From contig JAPLKS010000017.1 in NCBI GenBank assembly GCA_026387915.1, positions 186,001 through 250,000 on the forward strand: a stretch of 64,000 nt of DNA, in the 5' to 3' direction. The notes under the pieces were generated by a model, which was not told where the DNA came from, ran no database searches, and saw nothing but the letters and a program-made list of their open reading frames with translations. Below are positions 25,162 to 32,751 of the stretch, in pieces (positions within the stretch are counted from its first letter, which is position 1; every line of letters begins with the position of its first letter). A program made the position numbers and the translations under genes. The stretch comes from Gemmatimonadota bacterium (GTDB lineage Bacteria > Gemmatimonadota > Gemmatimonadetes > Gemmatimonadales > Gemmatimonadaceae).

Positions 25162-26526
25162 TCAGGTGGCGCGAAAGGCCTGCGCTGCCTGCGTCACTCG
25201 CTCGGCCGCCTGTGTAAGATGACTCGCGGCAGCGGCAATCTGTTCAGTGCTGGCGCTCTGCTCCTCGCTGGCGGCGGCCACATCCTGCATGGCATTGGCA
25301 AAGGCCTGCGTGCCGGCGGTCAACGTGTCCAGTCGTTGGGTGACGTCGTTGGCGCGCGCACTGCCGGCGCCGGCCGTTTCGGCCATCGTTGTTGTCCACG
25401 CCTCGGCTTCGGCCACGGCGGCCTCCACCTGCGTGAACGAGGTGCGGCCATGCTCGGTTGCCGCCTGCACGGAATCCACCGCCGTGGTGGTTCTGGTGGT
25501 GATCGCGCGTGCCGCCTGCATATGGCCTAACACTTCCTTCACCAGCACATCGGTCTGCGACGCAGCCTCCGACGCGGAGGCCGCCAGCCGGCGGACCTCC
25601 GTGGCGACCACCGCAAAGCCCTCGCCGTGCTCCCCGGCCCGCGCGGCTTCCATCGCGGCGTTGAGCGCGAGGAGCTTCGACTGGCGGGCGATCTTCTGCA
25701 CGAGGGTGACAAACTCCCGAATCTGCTCCGTGGCCCTCGCAAGCGCCTCGGTGGCCTGCGCCCCGTCGCGCACATCCACGGCGAGCTCTTCGAGGCGCTG
25801 GGCGCTCTCGTCGAGGCGCGCGTGGTTTTCACTGGCGAGGAGCCGTAGGCGTTGGTTTCGGGAAATGCCTTCTTGGGCGCCTGTCGTCACCGCTGAGGCC
25901 AGCGAGGTGAGACGGGTGGCGTCCCCACTCAGTTGGTGCACGGCGGCCGCCATAGAGCTCGCTTGGTCGCTCAGCGTGGCCGCGGTGCCCGCAATCCCAG
26001 AGGCGGCCTGCGCCACGTGCTCCGTACCGCTCGTGATCTCCTCAGACAGGCGATTGGTCTCGTCTGCGGACTCGCGCAGCAGGCCGGACAGCTCTCGGAG
26101 CTCCGCGGTCATCTGGCCCAGCGCCCGGGCAAGGCGCCCCATTTGCCCCCCGGCGTGCACCAGTTCCGGCTGTTTGGTGAGATCGCCAGCCGCCACGGCC
26201 TCGGCCGCATCTGCCAGTTTGCCGAGCTCGCGCCCGACCATGGGGGAGATCAGGAACCGGAAAATCAGGGCGCCCGACTGCACCACCAGGGCCGCGGCGA
26301 GGCCCAGCAGGAGCCACGCCTCCGAGCCGTGGAGGAGATGGGCGAGCGCATCGCGGCCGAACCAGACGATTCCCAGGAACACCACCGCCGAGCCCGTCCC
26401 CAGCCAAGTGGCCAGCCGGTCGATGATATGCGTGCCGTGGCCGCCGGCGTCCGGACGAGATTCCGGGGGGCCGAAGTTTGTTACAGCCGACGGTGACGCT
26501 AAATTGAGGTTTCTCGTCTCGCTCAT
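25162..26526 (-). CDS. methyl-accepting chemotaxis-like protein without a sensor domain
   Basis: About 454 residues. Two transmembrane helices (about 41-57 and 70-93) are joined by only about 12 residues, so there is no periplasmic ligand-binding domain. A HAMP-like segment follows (about 93-145) and then a long coiled-coil signalling domain whose hairpin tip is SKLLALNAAMEAARAGEHGEGFAVVA, the conserved CheA/CheW contact region. It may sense membrane state or energy, or take input from another protein. ATG 26526 is the start that avoids overlap with leuS; ATG 26550 (SD-like GGGATGG upstream) is possible and would overlap leuS on the opposite strand. Confidence 0.88.
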   Translation of the reverse strand: MSETRNLNLASPSAVTNFGPPESRPDAGGHGTHIIDRLATWLGTGSAVVFLGIVWFGRDALAHLLHGSEAWLLLGLAAALVVQSGALIFRFLISPMVGRELGKLADAAEAVAAGDLTKQPELVHAGGQMGRLARALGQMTAELRELSGLLRESADETNRLSEEITSGTEHVAQAASGIAGTAATLSDQASSMAAAVHQLSGDATRLTSLASAVTTGAQEGISRNQRLRLLASENHARLDESAQRLEELAVDVRDGAQATEALARATEQIREFVTLVQKIARQSKLLALNAAMEAARAGEHGEGFAVVATEVRRLAASASEAASQTDVLVKEVLGHMQAARAITTRTTTAVDSVQAATEHGRTSFTQVEAAVAEAEAWTTTMAETAGAGSARANDVTQRLDTLTAGTQAFANAMQDVAAASEEQSASTEQIAAAASHLTQAAERVTQAAQAFRAT

Positions 26527-26539
26527 TCCGGCACCCGAC

Positions 26540-29050
26540 ATGACCGACATCGTTTCCATCCCGGCCGAGCCCACCGGCGAACCGGCGGGCTATGTGCCCG
26601 CCGCCGTCGAGCTAAAGTGGCGTGACCGCTGGGCCACGCGCCGCGCCAACGTTGCCGCCATCGGCGACGCGCGCCGGCCTTATTACGCGCTGATGATGTT
26701 CCCGTACCCCTCCGCGGAGGGACTGCACGTCGGGAATTTGTTCGCGTTCACTGGGAATGATATCTTCGCGCGCTTCCAGCGGCTACAAGGGTACGACGTG
26801 TTTGAGCCGATCGGCTTTGATGCGTTCGGTATCCACTCGGAAAACTACGCGCTCAAGGTGGGGTCGCACCCCATGGAGCTCATTCCGAAGAACATCGCGA
26901 ACTTCACGAGCCAGCTCACCCGTGCCGGCCTCATGGTGGACTGGACGCGCACCGTCGACACCACCCAGCCAGACTACTACAAGTGGACCCAGTGGGTCTT
27001 TCTGCAGCTGCACAAGCGCGGACTGGCGTACAAGAAAAAGGCGGCCGTCAACTGGTGCCCCGGCTGCAAAACCGTGCTCGCGAACGAGCAGGTCGAAGGC
27101 GGCACCTGCGAACGGTGCGGCTCGGCCGTAGAGCAGCGTTTTCTCGAGCAGTGGTTCTTTCGCATTACGGACTACGCCGAACGGCTGCTCAACAACCTCG
27201 ACGGGCTCGACTGGTCGAACACCACCAAGATGGCGCAGCGCGGCTGGATCGGCCGCTCCGACGGCGCCGAGCTACGCTTTCGCGTGCTCAACGCTCCCGA
27301 GGATGCGGGCAGCGCTGCCGTGCACGTGACGGCGGAGTTCTCAACGGGCGTGCACGAAATCCGCGTCTTCACGACGCGTCCCGACACGATTTTTGGCGCC
27401 ACGTACTTGGTGCTCGCACCCGAGCATCCGATGCTCGAGGACATCACCACGAGTGACCAGCGCGCCGCGATGGCGGCCTATCGCGACCGCGCGTCGCGTC
27501 AGGATGTGGTGGCGCGCAAGACCAACAAAGAAAAGACCGGCGTCTTCACCGGCGCGTACGCGACGAATCCGGCCACGGGTGCGATGATTCCCGTGTGGAC
27601 CGCCGACTACGTCCTCATGGATTACGGCACAGGCGCGATCATGGCCGTCCCAGGGCACGATGAACGCGACTTTGAGTTTGCCACCAAGTTCGCGCTGCCG
27701 ATTGTGCGCGTGGTGGCGGGCCCCGATCACACGGCGCACACGCCGCTCGACGAGGCGTACACCGAAGACGATGACGCTGCACGTCTCTGCAACAGCGGCG
27801 AGTTCGACGGGTTCCCCGTGGACGAAGCCAAACAGCAAGTAACGGCGTGGCTCGAGTCGCGTCACGCCGGCAAGGGCGTCGTCAACTTCCGTCTGCACGA
27901 CTGGTGCATCTCGCGTCAACGGTACTGGGGCCCGCCAATCCCGATCATTTACTGCGATGCGTGCGGTACGGTGCCAGTGCCGGAGAAGGATCTGCCCGTG
28001 ATCCTTCCCAACATCGCGGATTATCGTCCCGACGACTCTGGTGTCTCGCCGCTCGCGCGCCACGAAGAGTGGTACCGCGTGCCGTGCCCCACGTGCGGCA
28101 AGCTAGCGCGCCGCGAAACCGACGTGAGCGACACCTTCCTCGACAGCGGCTGGTACTTTCTGCGCTATCCGAGCGTCGGACTCGACACCGTCGCATTCGA
28201 CCAAACCATCACGCGGAAGTGGCTGCCCGTCAACTCGTATATCGGCGGCAACGAACACGCGGTGTTGCACCTGCTGTATTCGCGCTTCCTCACGATGGTG
28301 CTTCACGACGAAGGACATCTCGCGTTCGAGGAACCCTTTACCAAGTTCCGCGCCCACGGACTGATCATTCGCGACGGTGCCAAGATGTCGAAGTCCAAGG
28401 GCAACGTCGTCAATCCCGATGACTACATCGACGGCTGGGGCGCGGACACCTTCCGCACCTACCTGATGTTTCTCGGCCCCTTCGAGGAAGGCGGCGATTT
28501 TCGCGATGCGGGCATTAGTGGCGTGAAGCGCTTCCTTGATCGTCTCTGGACCTCCGTGCACGCCGCGCGCACCGAGGGCGAGCCGGATCGCGACGTGCTG
28601 CAAAAACTGCATCAGACCATCAAGAAGGTGGGCGAGGATGTGCCGCGCCTCAGCTACAACACGGCCATCGCCGCGATGATGGAGTACATGAACGTCCTGC
28701 GGCGCAGTGAACGCGTGCCACACCGCGGCGAAGTGGAGCCGCTGGTGCAGCTCGTGTCACCGTTCGCGCCGCACATCGCCGAAGAACTGTGGGAGGTACT
28801 CGGTCACGATGTCAGCGTGTTCGACTCGGGGTGGCCGTCGTTCGACGCCGCGCTCGCCGGTGGCGAGACGATGACGATTGCGGTGCAGATTGGCGGCAAG
28901 ACGCGCGGCAGCGTTGTGCTCCCCAAGGACGCGACGCAAGAAGCGGTGCTCGCCGCCGTCCATGCCGATCCGTCCATCGTGAAGTTCATCACCGGCACGC
29001 CAAAGAAGGTGATCTACGTGCCGGGGCGTCTCCTCAGCCTGGTGCTCTAA
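26540..29050 (+). CDS. leuS: leucyl-tRNA synthetase
   Basis: 836 residues. It charges tRNA-Leu. The class I signatures are present: the HIGH-type motif as PYPSAEGLHVGN, and KMSKSKGNV in the catalytic core. A zinc-type cluster (CPGCKTVLANEQ, then CERCG) lies near residue 170. The editing (CP1) domain includes TTRPDTIFGATY and the conserved GTGAIMAVPGHDERD. The reading frame is open for 1.3 kb upstream on the opposite strand of the MCP gene; ATG 26540 gives the family N-terminus. It lacks a visible SD and its promoter must lie within the 13-base gap or the divergent MCP gene. Confidence 0.97.
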   Translation: MTDIVSIPAEPTGEPAGYVPAAVELKWRDRWATRRANVAAIGDARRPYYALMMFPYPSAEGLHVGNLFAFTGNDIFARFQRLQGYDVFEPIGFDAFGIHSENYALKVGSHPMELIPKNIANFTSQLTRAGLMVDWTRTVDTTQPDYYKWTQWVFLQLHKRGLAYKKKAAVNWCPGCKTVLANEQVEGGTCERCGSAVEQRFLEQWFFRITDYAERLLNNLDGLDWSNTTKMAQRGWIGRSDGAELRFRVLNAPEDAGSAAVHVTAEFSTGVHEIRVFTTRPDTIFGATYLVLAPEHPMLEDITTSDQRAAMAAYRDRASRQDVVARKTNKEKTGVFTGAYATNPATGAMIPVWTADYVLMDYGTGAIMAVPGHDERDFEFATKFALPIVRVVAGPDHTAHTPLDEAYTEDDDAARLCNSGEFDGFPVDEAKQQVTAWLESRHAGKGVVNFRLHDWCISRQRYWGPPIPIIYCDACGTVPVPEKDLPVILPNIADYRPDDSGVSPLARHEEWYRVPCPTCGKLARRETDVSDTFLDSGWYFLRYPSVGLDTVAFDQTITRKWLPVNSYIGGNEHAVLHLLYSRFLTMVLHDEGHLAFEEPFTKFRAHGLIIRDGAKMSKSKGNVVNPDDYIDGWGADTFRTYLMFLGPFEEGGDFRDAGISGVKRFLDRLWTSVHAARTEGEPDRDVLQKLHQTIKKVGEDVPRLSYNTAIAAMMEYMNVLRRSERVPHRGEVEPLVQLVSPFAPHIAEELWEVLGHDVSVFDSGWPSFDAALAGGETMTIAVQIGGKTRGSVVLPKDATQEAVLAAVHADPSIVKFITGTPKKVIYVPGRLLSLVL

Positions 29051-29079
29051 CGGCGCAACACGTGCCGCGGCGAGCGCAG

Positions 29080-30165
29080 CTAGCGGCGCCGCATCGTGTA
29101 AAATCCCGCGGGCGTCGAGCTCGGGTCCGTGGGATCCATACACATGTCGCACACGCGGTTGAAGGCTCGCACGGCCAGCAGACGAACGTGCGGCGTGCGG
29201 TGCGTGGGGAGCACAGGCTCCTCACGCATTAAGTCGGTGCTCAAATATTTCTTGTTCGAGTCAGAAAACACGGTGACGACGACCGCGTCCGTGCCCAGTT
29301 CGTCTCGGATACTCATGGCTGCAAGAAAATTCGCGCCGCTCGAGATGCCGACGCCGAGTCCGAGCTGTGCGGCGAGTTGCTGCGCCATGAGAATCGAGTC
29401 GCCGTCATCAACGGCTACCACACGGTCGAGTTCCGCAAGATGCACGATTGGCGGAATGAACTCGTCGCTGATCCCCTGAATACGGTGCTTGCCGACTTTG
29501 TGGCCGGTGGAGAGCGTCGGTGAGTTCGCCGGCTCTACCGGATGCAGACGGACGGCCGGATGCATTGCCCGAAGCGCACGTCCGGTTCCCATAATCGTGC
29601 CGCCGGTACCGACCCCCGCCACGAACGCCGACGGGGCGAGCCCCATCGCGCGGAGTTGGGCGAGAATTTCGGGGCCCGTGCTGAGGACGTGCGCTTCAGA
29701 GTTGAGTTCGTTGGCAAACTGCCGAGGTAAGAACGCACCGGGTGTGCGCGCCGCAAGTTCCTCGGCGAGTCGAATGGAGCCAAGGAAGCCACCTTCCGCC
29801 TTCGACACGAGCCGCACTTCAGCGCCGAACGAACGAATGAGCATTTTGCGCTCCTCACTCATCCAGTCCGGCATGTAGATGACCACGGGATGGCCGAGCG
29901 CGCGCCCCACGGCAGCAAACGAAATTCCCGTGTTGCCACTCGTCGCCTCAATAATCAACGCGCCCGGTATCAAAGCGCCGGAATCGTAGCCGCACCGGAG
30001 AATGTGCAGCGCCATCCGGTCTTTGATCGAGCCGGTGAGATTGAGATTCTCAGCTTTTGCATAGAGCCGCGCCGGGGCTCCGTCGTCGACCTGATAGTCG
30101 ATCGCGAGCAGAGGCGTGTTGCCTATAAGCACGCGTAATCCGCGCGCGCGCTCGGCGGCGGTCAT
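29080..30165 (-). CDS. cysteine synthase-family PLP enzyme with C-terminal CxxC tail
   Basis: About 361 residues. Fold-type II PLP enzyme of the OAS sulfhydrylase/cystathionine beta-synthase family: Schiff-base K48 in [10 protein letters not shown], substrate loop TSGNTGIS, phosphate loop [12 protein letters not shown]. The expected chemistry is beta-replacement to give cysteine or a related amino acid. After the catalytic domain (ends about 310) an extension of about 45 residues carries CDMC and a Pro/Ser-rich end, which is not part of CysK/CysM. ATG 30165 has no SD; GTG 30192 upstream in frame is an alternative start. It converges on leuS with 29 bases between stops. Confidence 0.85.
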   Translation of the reverse strand: MTAAERARGLRVLIGNTPLLAIDYQVDDGAPARLYAKAENLNLTGSIKDRMALHILRCGYDSGALIPGALIIEATSGNTGISFAAVGRALGHPVVIYMPDWMSEERKMLIRSFGAEVRLVSKAEGGFLGSIRLAEELAARTPGAFLPRQFANELNSEAHVLSTGPEILAQLRAMGLAPSAFVAGVGTGGTIMGTGRALRAMHPAVRLHPVEPANSPTLSTGHKVGKHRIQGISDEFIPPIVHLAELDRVVAVDDGDSILMAQQLAAQLGLGVGISSGANFLAAMSIRDELGTDAVVVTVFSDSNKKYLSTDLMREEPVLPTHRTPHVRLLAVRAFNRVCDMCMDPTDPSSTPAGFYTMRRR

Positions 30166-30183
30166 AGGCGACACAGGGGGGAT

Positions 30184-30220
30184 GGTTAGCACGCTCGGAG
30201 AATCGCCGAGTGCGCTAACC
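30184..30220 (-). other. long hairpin in the leader of the cysteine synthase-like gene
   Basis: GGTTAGC / GCTAACC outer stem and CTCGG / CCGAG inner stem, joined by a three-base step with one A-C mismatch, around a 7-base loop. It lies about 19 bases before ATG 30165 and has no U-tract, so it is either an mRNA leader structure or a weak end for the upstream iron-exporter transcript. Confidence 0.5.
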
Positions 30221-30295
30221 GGCGCCAGCAGGAAGCACCCGACAACGGAGCGGGGTAAACGCCGACGAGAAGCCCGTGGGAGGCGCGCCCCTGAC

Positions 30296-31411
30296 TCACG
30301 CGAACACCCGCGCGATCCACTCGCCCACGTAATAGCCGACAACGGCGACCCCGAGTCCGACGACGAACATGTCGATGCCAGACCGGAAAATGCCACGCCC
30401 CGTAAAGACACTGCGGGCGGCGCCCACCAAGAAATGGCTTCCCATGGCTAGCGCGAAGCTGAGCCAAATGGCCGCCGCCCCCTGCAGCACAAAAAACGGG
30501 AAAACCGGAATCAAGGCGCCAATTGCGGTTGCGAGACCCGTAATCCACGCCTCGCGCCACGGCGACGTCTCGTGCCCGCCAATCTTGAGCTCTTCCTGGA
30601 CCTGCTCGGCGAGCATGCGCTCCGGATCGGCCATCACCTCAGTGGCGAGGGCATAGGCCTGATCCTTGTGCATCCCCTTCATCTCATAGATGAGGGCGAG
30701 TTCGTCGCGCTCCACCTCAGGCATCAGCGCGATTTCGTCGCGCTCCATCGCGATTTCGTTAGCGTAGACTTCCTGTTCACTCTTGGCTGCGAGATAGCCG
30801 CTCGAGCCCATGGAGAGCGAATCGGCGATGAGTCCCGCCACGCCCGCCACGATCACCGCGTGGTGCTGTGCCGCCACCGTGGCGCCGATGACGCCGGCGA
30901 CGAGTCCAAAGTTTGCCGTGAGGCCGTCGTTAAAGCCGTACACCACGTTGCGCAGCAGTCCGCCGCTCTCCGCCTGATGCCACGGTTCGCCGTTGCGCCC
31001 TACGAGCGTGCCGATTTCCGTGGCGTGCTCCTTCGATTCGCGGGCCAGCAAGAGCGCTGCACCGCTGCCGGGTGCGCCGGCCGGCGTTGCGCGATGCAAC
31101 TGCAGATAGCCTTTGACCTCGCGCCCTTCTTCGGCCAGCAGGTAGGGCAACAGAAACTTTGGACCAAACCAGCGGCCGAGTTGGGCGAGGAGCCGCGTGC
31201 GACCGGTGGGGCGGAAGCGTCCCGGATCTCCTCCGTTGGCGCGAATGAGATCGTTCCAAATCACCACGTGGCGGTCTTCCACCTCGGCGAGGCGCACGAA
31301 GACATCGCGGCGGACTGCATCGGGCTCGAGTTCAGCGAGTACGCGGTAGAGAAACGCGGCGTCCGCTTCGTCCTGCCAATGGTGCTGAAAGGTGTGCAGA
31401 TCGACAGTCAC
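30296..31411 (-). CDS. mbfA: MbfA-type iron exporter: ferritin-like domain plus VIT1/CCC1 transporter
   Basis: 371 residues. The N-terminal 140 residues form a ferritin/rubrerythrin-like bundle with Glu/His ligand patterns ([25 protein letters not shown]). The C-terminal half is a VIT1/CCC1 transporter: [35 protein letters not shown], a cytosolic Glu-rich metal-binding hairpin (MPEVERDEL), and further helices to the end. This fusion is the architecture of MbfA in rhizobia, which exports iron from the cytoplasm. The start is GTG 31411. It is divergent from the PDZ gene, with a 167-base shared region in which I see no clear Fur or Irr box. Confidence 0.88.
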   Translation of the reverse strand: MTVDLHTFQHHWQDEADAAFLYRVLAELEPDAVRRDVFVRLAEVEDRHVVIWNDLIRANGGDPGRFRPTGRTRLLAQLGRWFGPKFLLPYLLAEEGREVKGYLQLHRATPAGAPGSGAALLLARESKEHATEIGTLVGRNGEPWHQAESGGLLRNVVYGFNDGLTANFGLVAGVIGATVAAQHHAVIVAGVAGLIADSLSMGSSGYLAAKSEQEVYANEIAMERDEIALMPEVERDELALIYEMKGMHKDQAYALATEVMADPERMLAEQVQEELKIGGHETSPWREAWITGLATAIGALIPVFPFFVLQGAAAIWLSFALAMGSHFLVGAARSVFTGRGIFRSGIDMFVVGLGVAVVGYYVGEWIARVFA

Positions 31412-31578
31412 GGGGCGTAAGGCGGAGGGGAGTGGCCGGCGGCAACGCTGCGCACCGGATCTCCCTCAATATGGCACAACGGAGCAGGCGCTCCCAACCG
31501 TGCGCGCCGCCCGCCGTGGCAACCCCTTGGGCCGAGGGCGTGACTCATCCAGTGAACCAGCACCCAGAGGGGATTCCC

Positions 31579-32685
31579 ATGCGCCTGCTTTTCACCGCCG
31601 CCCTGCTATGCCTTGCCGCCTCCGCGGCGCGTGCTCAAACGCGAACGGCCGCACCAAATGTTCAAGTGTTTAAGATGCTGTCGAACGCGGAGGCGACCGA
31701 TCGTCCCGTGCTTGGCGTGGCCACCACCGGCGGCGATCGTCGTGACACCCTCGGTCTGTTGATCGCCGACGTGACGCGCAATGGCCCCGCGGAGAAGGCC
31801 GGACTCGAAGCGGGAGACCGCTTGGTCACAATCAATGGAGTCTCGCTCAAAGCCTCGCGCGACGATGCGGGCGAGCCCGAGACGGCCAATGTGCTCAGCA
31901 ACAGGCTCCGCCGAGAAATCGGCAAGCACAAAGCGGGTGACGACGTCACGCTCGATGTGTGGTCGGGCGGCAAAATAAAATCCGTGAAGGCCAAGCTTGT
32001 TGCCGCGTCTGCGTTAAGCGAGGCCATCGTGAATGGCGTCGACGAACACGGCGCCATTGGCATTACCATCGGCGGGTCGGGAAGTAAGCGCGATACCACC
32101 GGCGTGTTTATTTCCGAAGTGCACGATGGGGGGCCGGCCGACAAATCGGGCATCGTTGAAGGTGAACGCATTGCGAGCATCAATGGCGTGGATGTGCGCG
32201 TGCCGCGAGAAGACGCCGGCGATGCCGGCGCCTCGTCTATGCGTGTGCAGCGGCTACAGCGCGAGCTGAGCAAGGTGAAGCCCGGGCAGACGGTGGAACT
32301 CGTCCTCGCCGCTGGCGGTAAGTCACGCACCGTCAAAGTGACGACCGTCAAGCCAAGCGACATCAACGGCTTCGAACACGGCGAGGCCGGCCGCATGCTG
32401 TTCATGCCGACGCCTCCGACGCCTCCGACGCCTCCGATGCCTCCGATTCACCCTGAGCTGCCGTTGCAGGAACTCTCGACGATTCGGGCGCGCCTCGGCC
32501 GCGATGCGGCGGAACTGCCAGCACTCCGCGAAAAGTTCCGAGCGCAGGCACTGGAACTGCCAGCGCTCCGCGAAAAGCTCCGAGCGCAGGCACTGGAACT
32601 ACCGGCGCTCCGCGAACATATGCAACGGTTGCGTGAGCTCGTGCCGGCCACCCGCGTCCGCATGACAAAACGCGTGATGATGTGA
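31579..32685 (+). CDS. exported protein with two PDZ domains and repetitive tail
   Basis: About 368 residues. Signal peptide MRLLFTAALLCLAASAARAQ. Two PDZ-like domains at about 45-150 and 155-265; each has the form GVFISEVHDGGPADKSGI / LIADVTRNGPAEKAGL with GDRLVTINGV, and a DDAGE/EDAGD insertion at the same place, so they are tandem duplicates. A proline repeat (PTPPTPPTPPMPP) and three copies of a 14-residue helical unit (ELPALREKFRAQAL) follow. No protease domain is attached, so it is a binding scaffold in the periplasm. The start is ATG 31579, with AGAGGGGA as ribosome site. The frame extends to 31432, but that part lacks a signal. Confidence 0.85.
   Translation: MRLLFTAALLCLAASAARAQTRTAAPNVQVFKMLSNAEATDRPVLGVATTGGDRRDTLGLLIADVTRNGPAEKAGLEAGDRLVTINGVSLKASRDDAGEPETANVLSNRLRREIGKHKAGDDVTLDVWSGGKIKSVKAKLVAASALSEAIVNGVDEHGAIGITIGGSGSKRDTTGVFISEVHDGGPADKSGIVEGERIASINGVDVRVPREDAGDAGASSMRVQRLQRELSKVKPGQTVELVLAAGGKSRTVKVTTVKPSDINGFEHGEAGRMLFMPTPPTPPTPPMPPIHPELPLQELSTIRARLGRDAAELPALREKFRAQALELPALREKLRAQALELPALREHMQRLRELVPATRVRMTKRVMM
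32407..32448 (+). repeat. 9-bp coding repeat (CCGACGCCT)
   Basis: Four to five copies of CCGACGCCT with T-for-C changes in the last units. They encode the Pro-Thr-Pro stretch between the PDZ domains and the helical repeats. Confidence 0.9.
32511..32618 (+). repeat. 42-bp coding tandem repeat
   Basis: Units at 32511-32552, 32553-32594 and a partial one from 32595. They differ by only a few bases and encode the 14-residue unit ELPALREKFRAQAL, so the duplication is recent. Confidence 0.93.
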
Positions 32686-32695
32686 CGGCCGTGCG

Positions 32696-32740
32696 CACGT
32701 CGAGGGTCGGTGCCGGTTCTACACGGCGACCCTCGACGTG
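32696..32740. terminator. 14-bp inverted repeat between converging genes
   Basis: CACGTCGAGGGTCG (32696-32709) and its exact complement CGACCCTCGACGTG (32727-32740), with a 17-base loop. It lies between the PDZ gene and kup, which converge. There is no U-tract on either side, so a Rho-independent role is likely but not certain. Confidence 0.65.
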
Positions 32741-32751
32741 CCCTGCGCCGA

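Noticed and set aside
25247-26539. Upstream extension of the leuS frame by about 430 codons
   Set aside because: It runs antisense to the methyl-accepting protein gene and gives Ser/Ala/Arg-rich sequence. LeuS homology begins just after ATG 26540.
31412-31578. Search for a Fur/Irr box between mbfA and the PDZ gene
   Set aside because: No AT-rich inverted repeat of the expected form was seen by eye.
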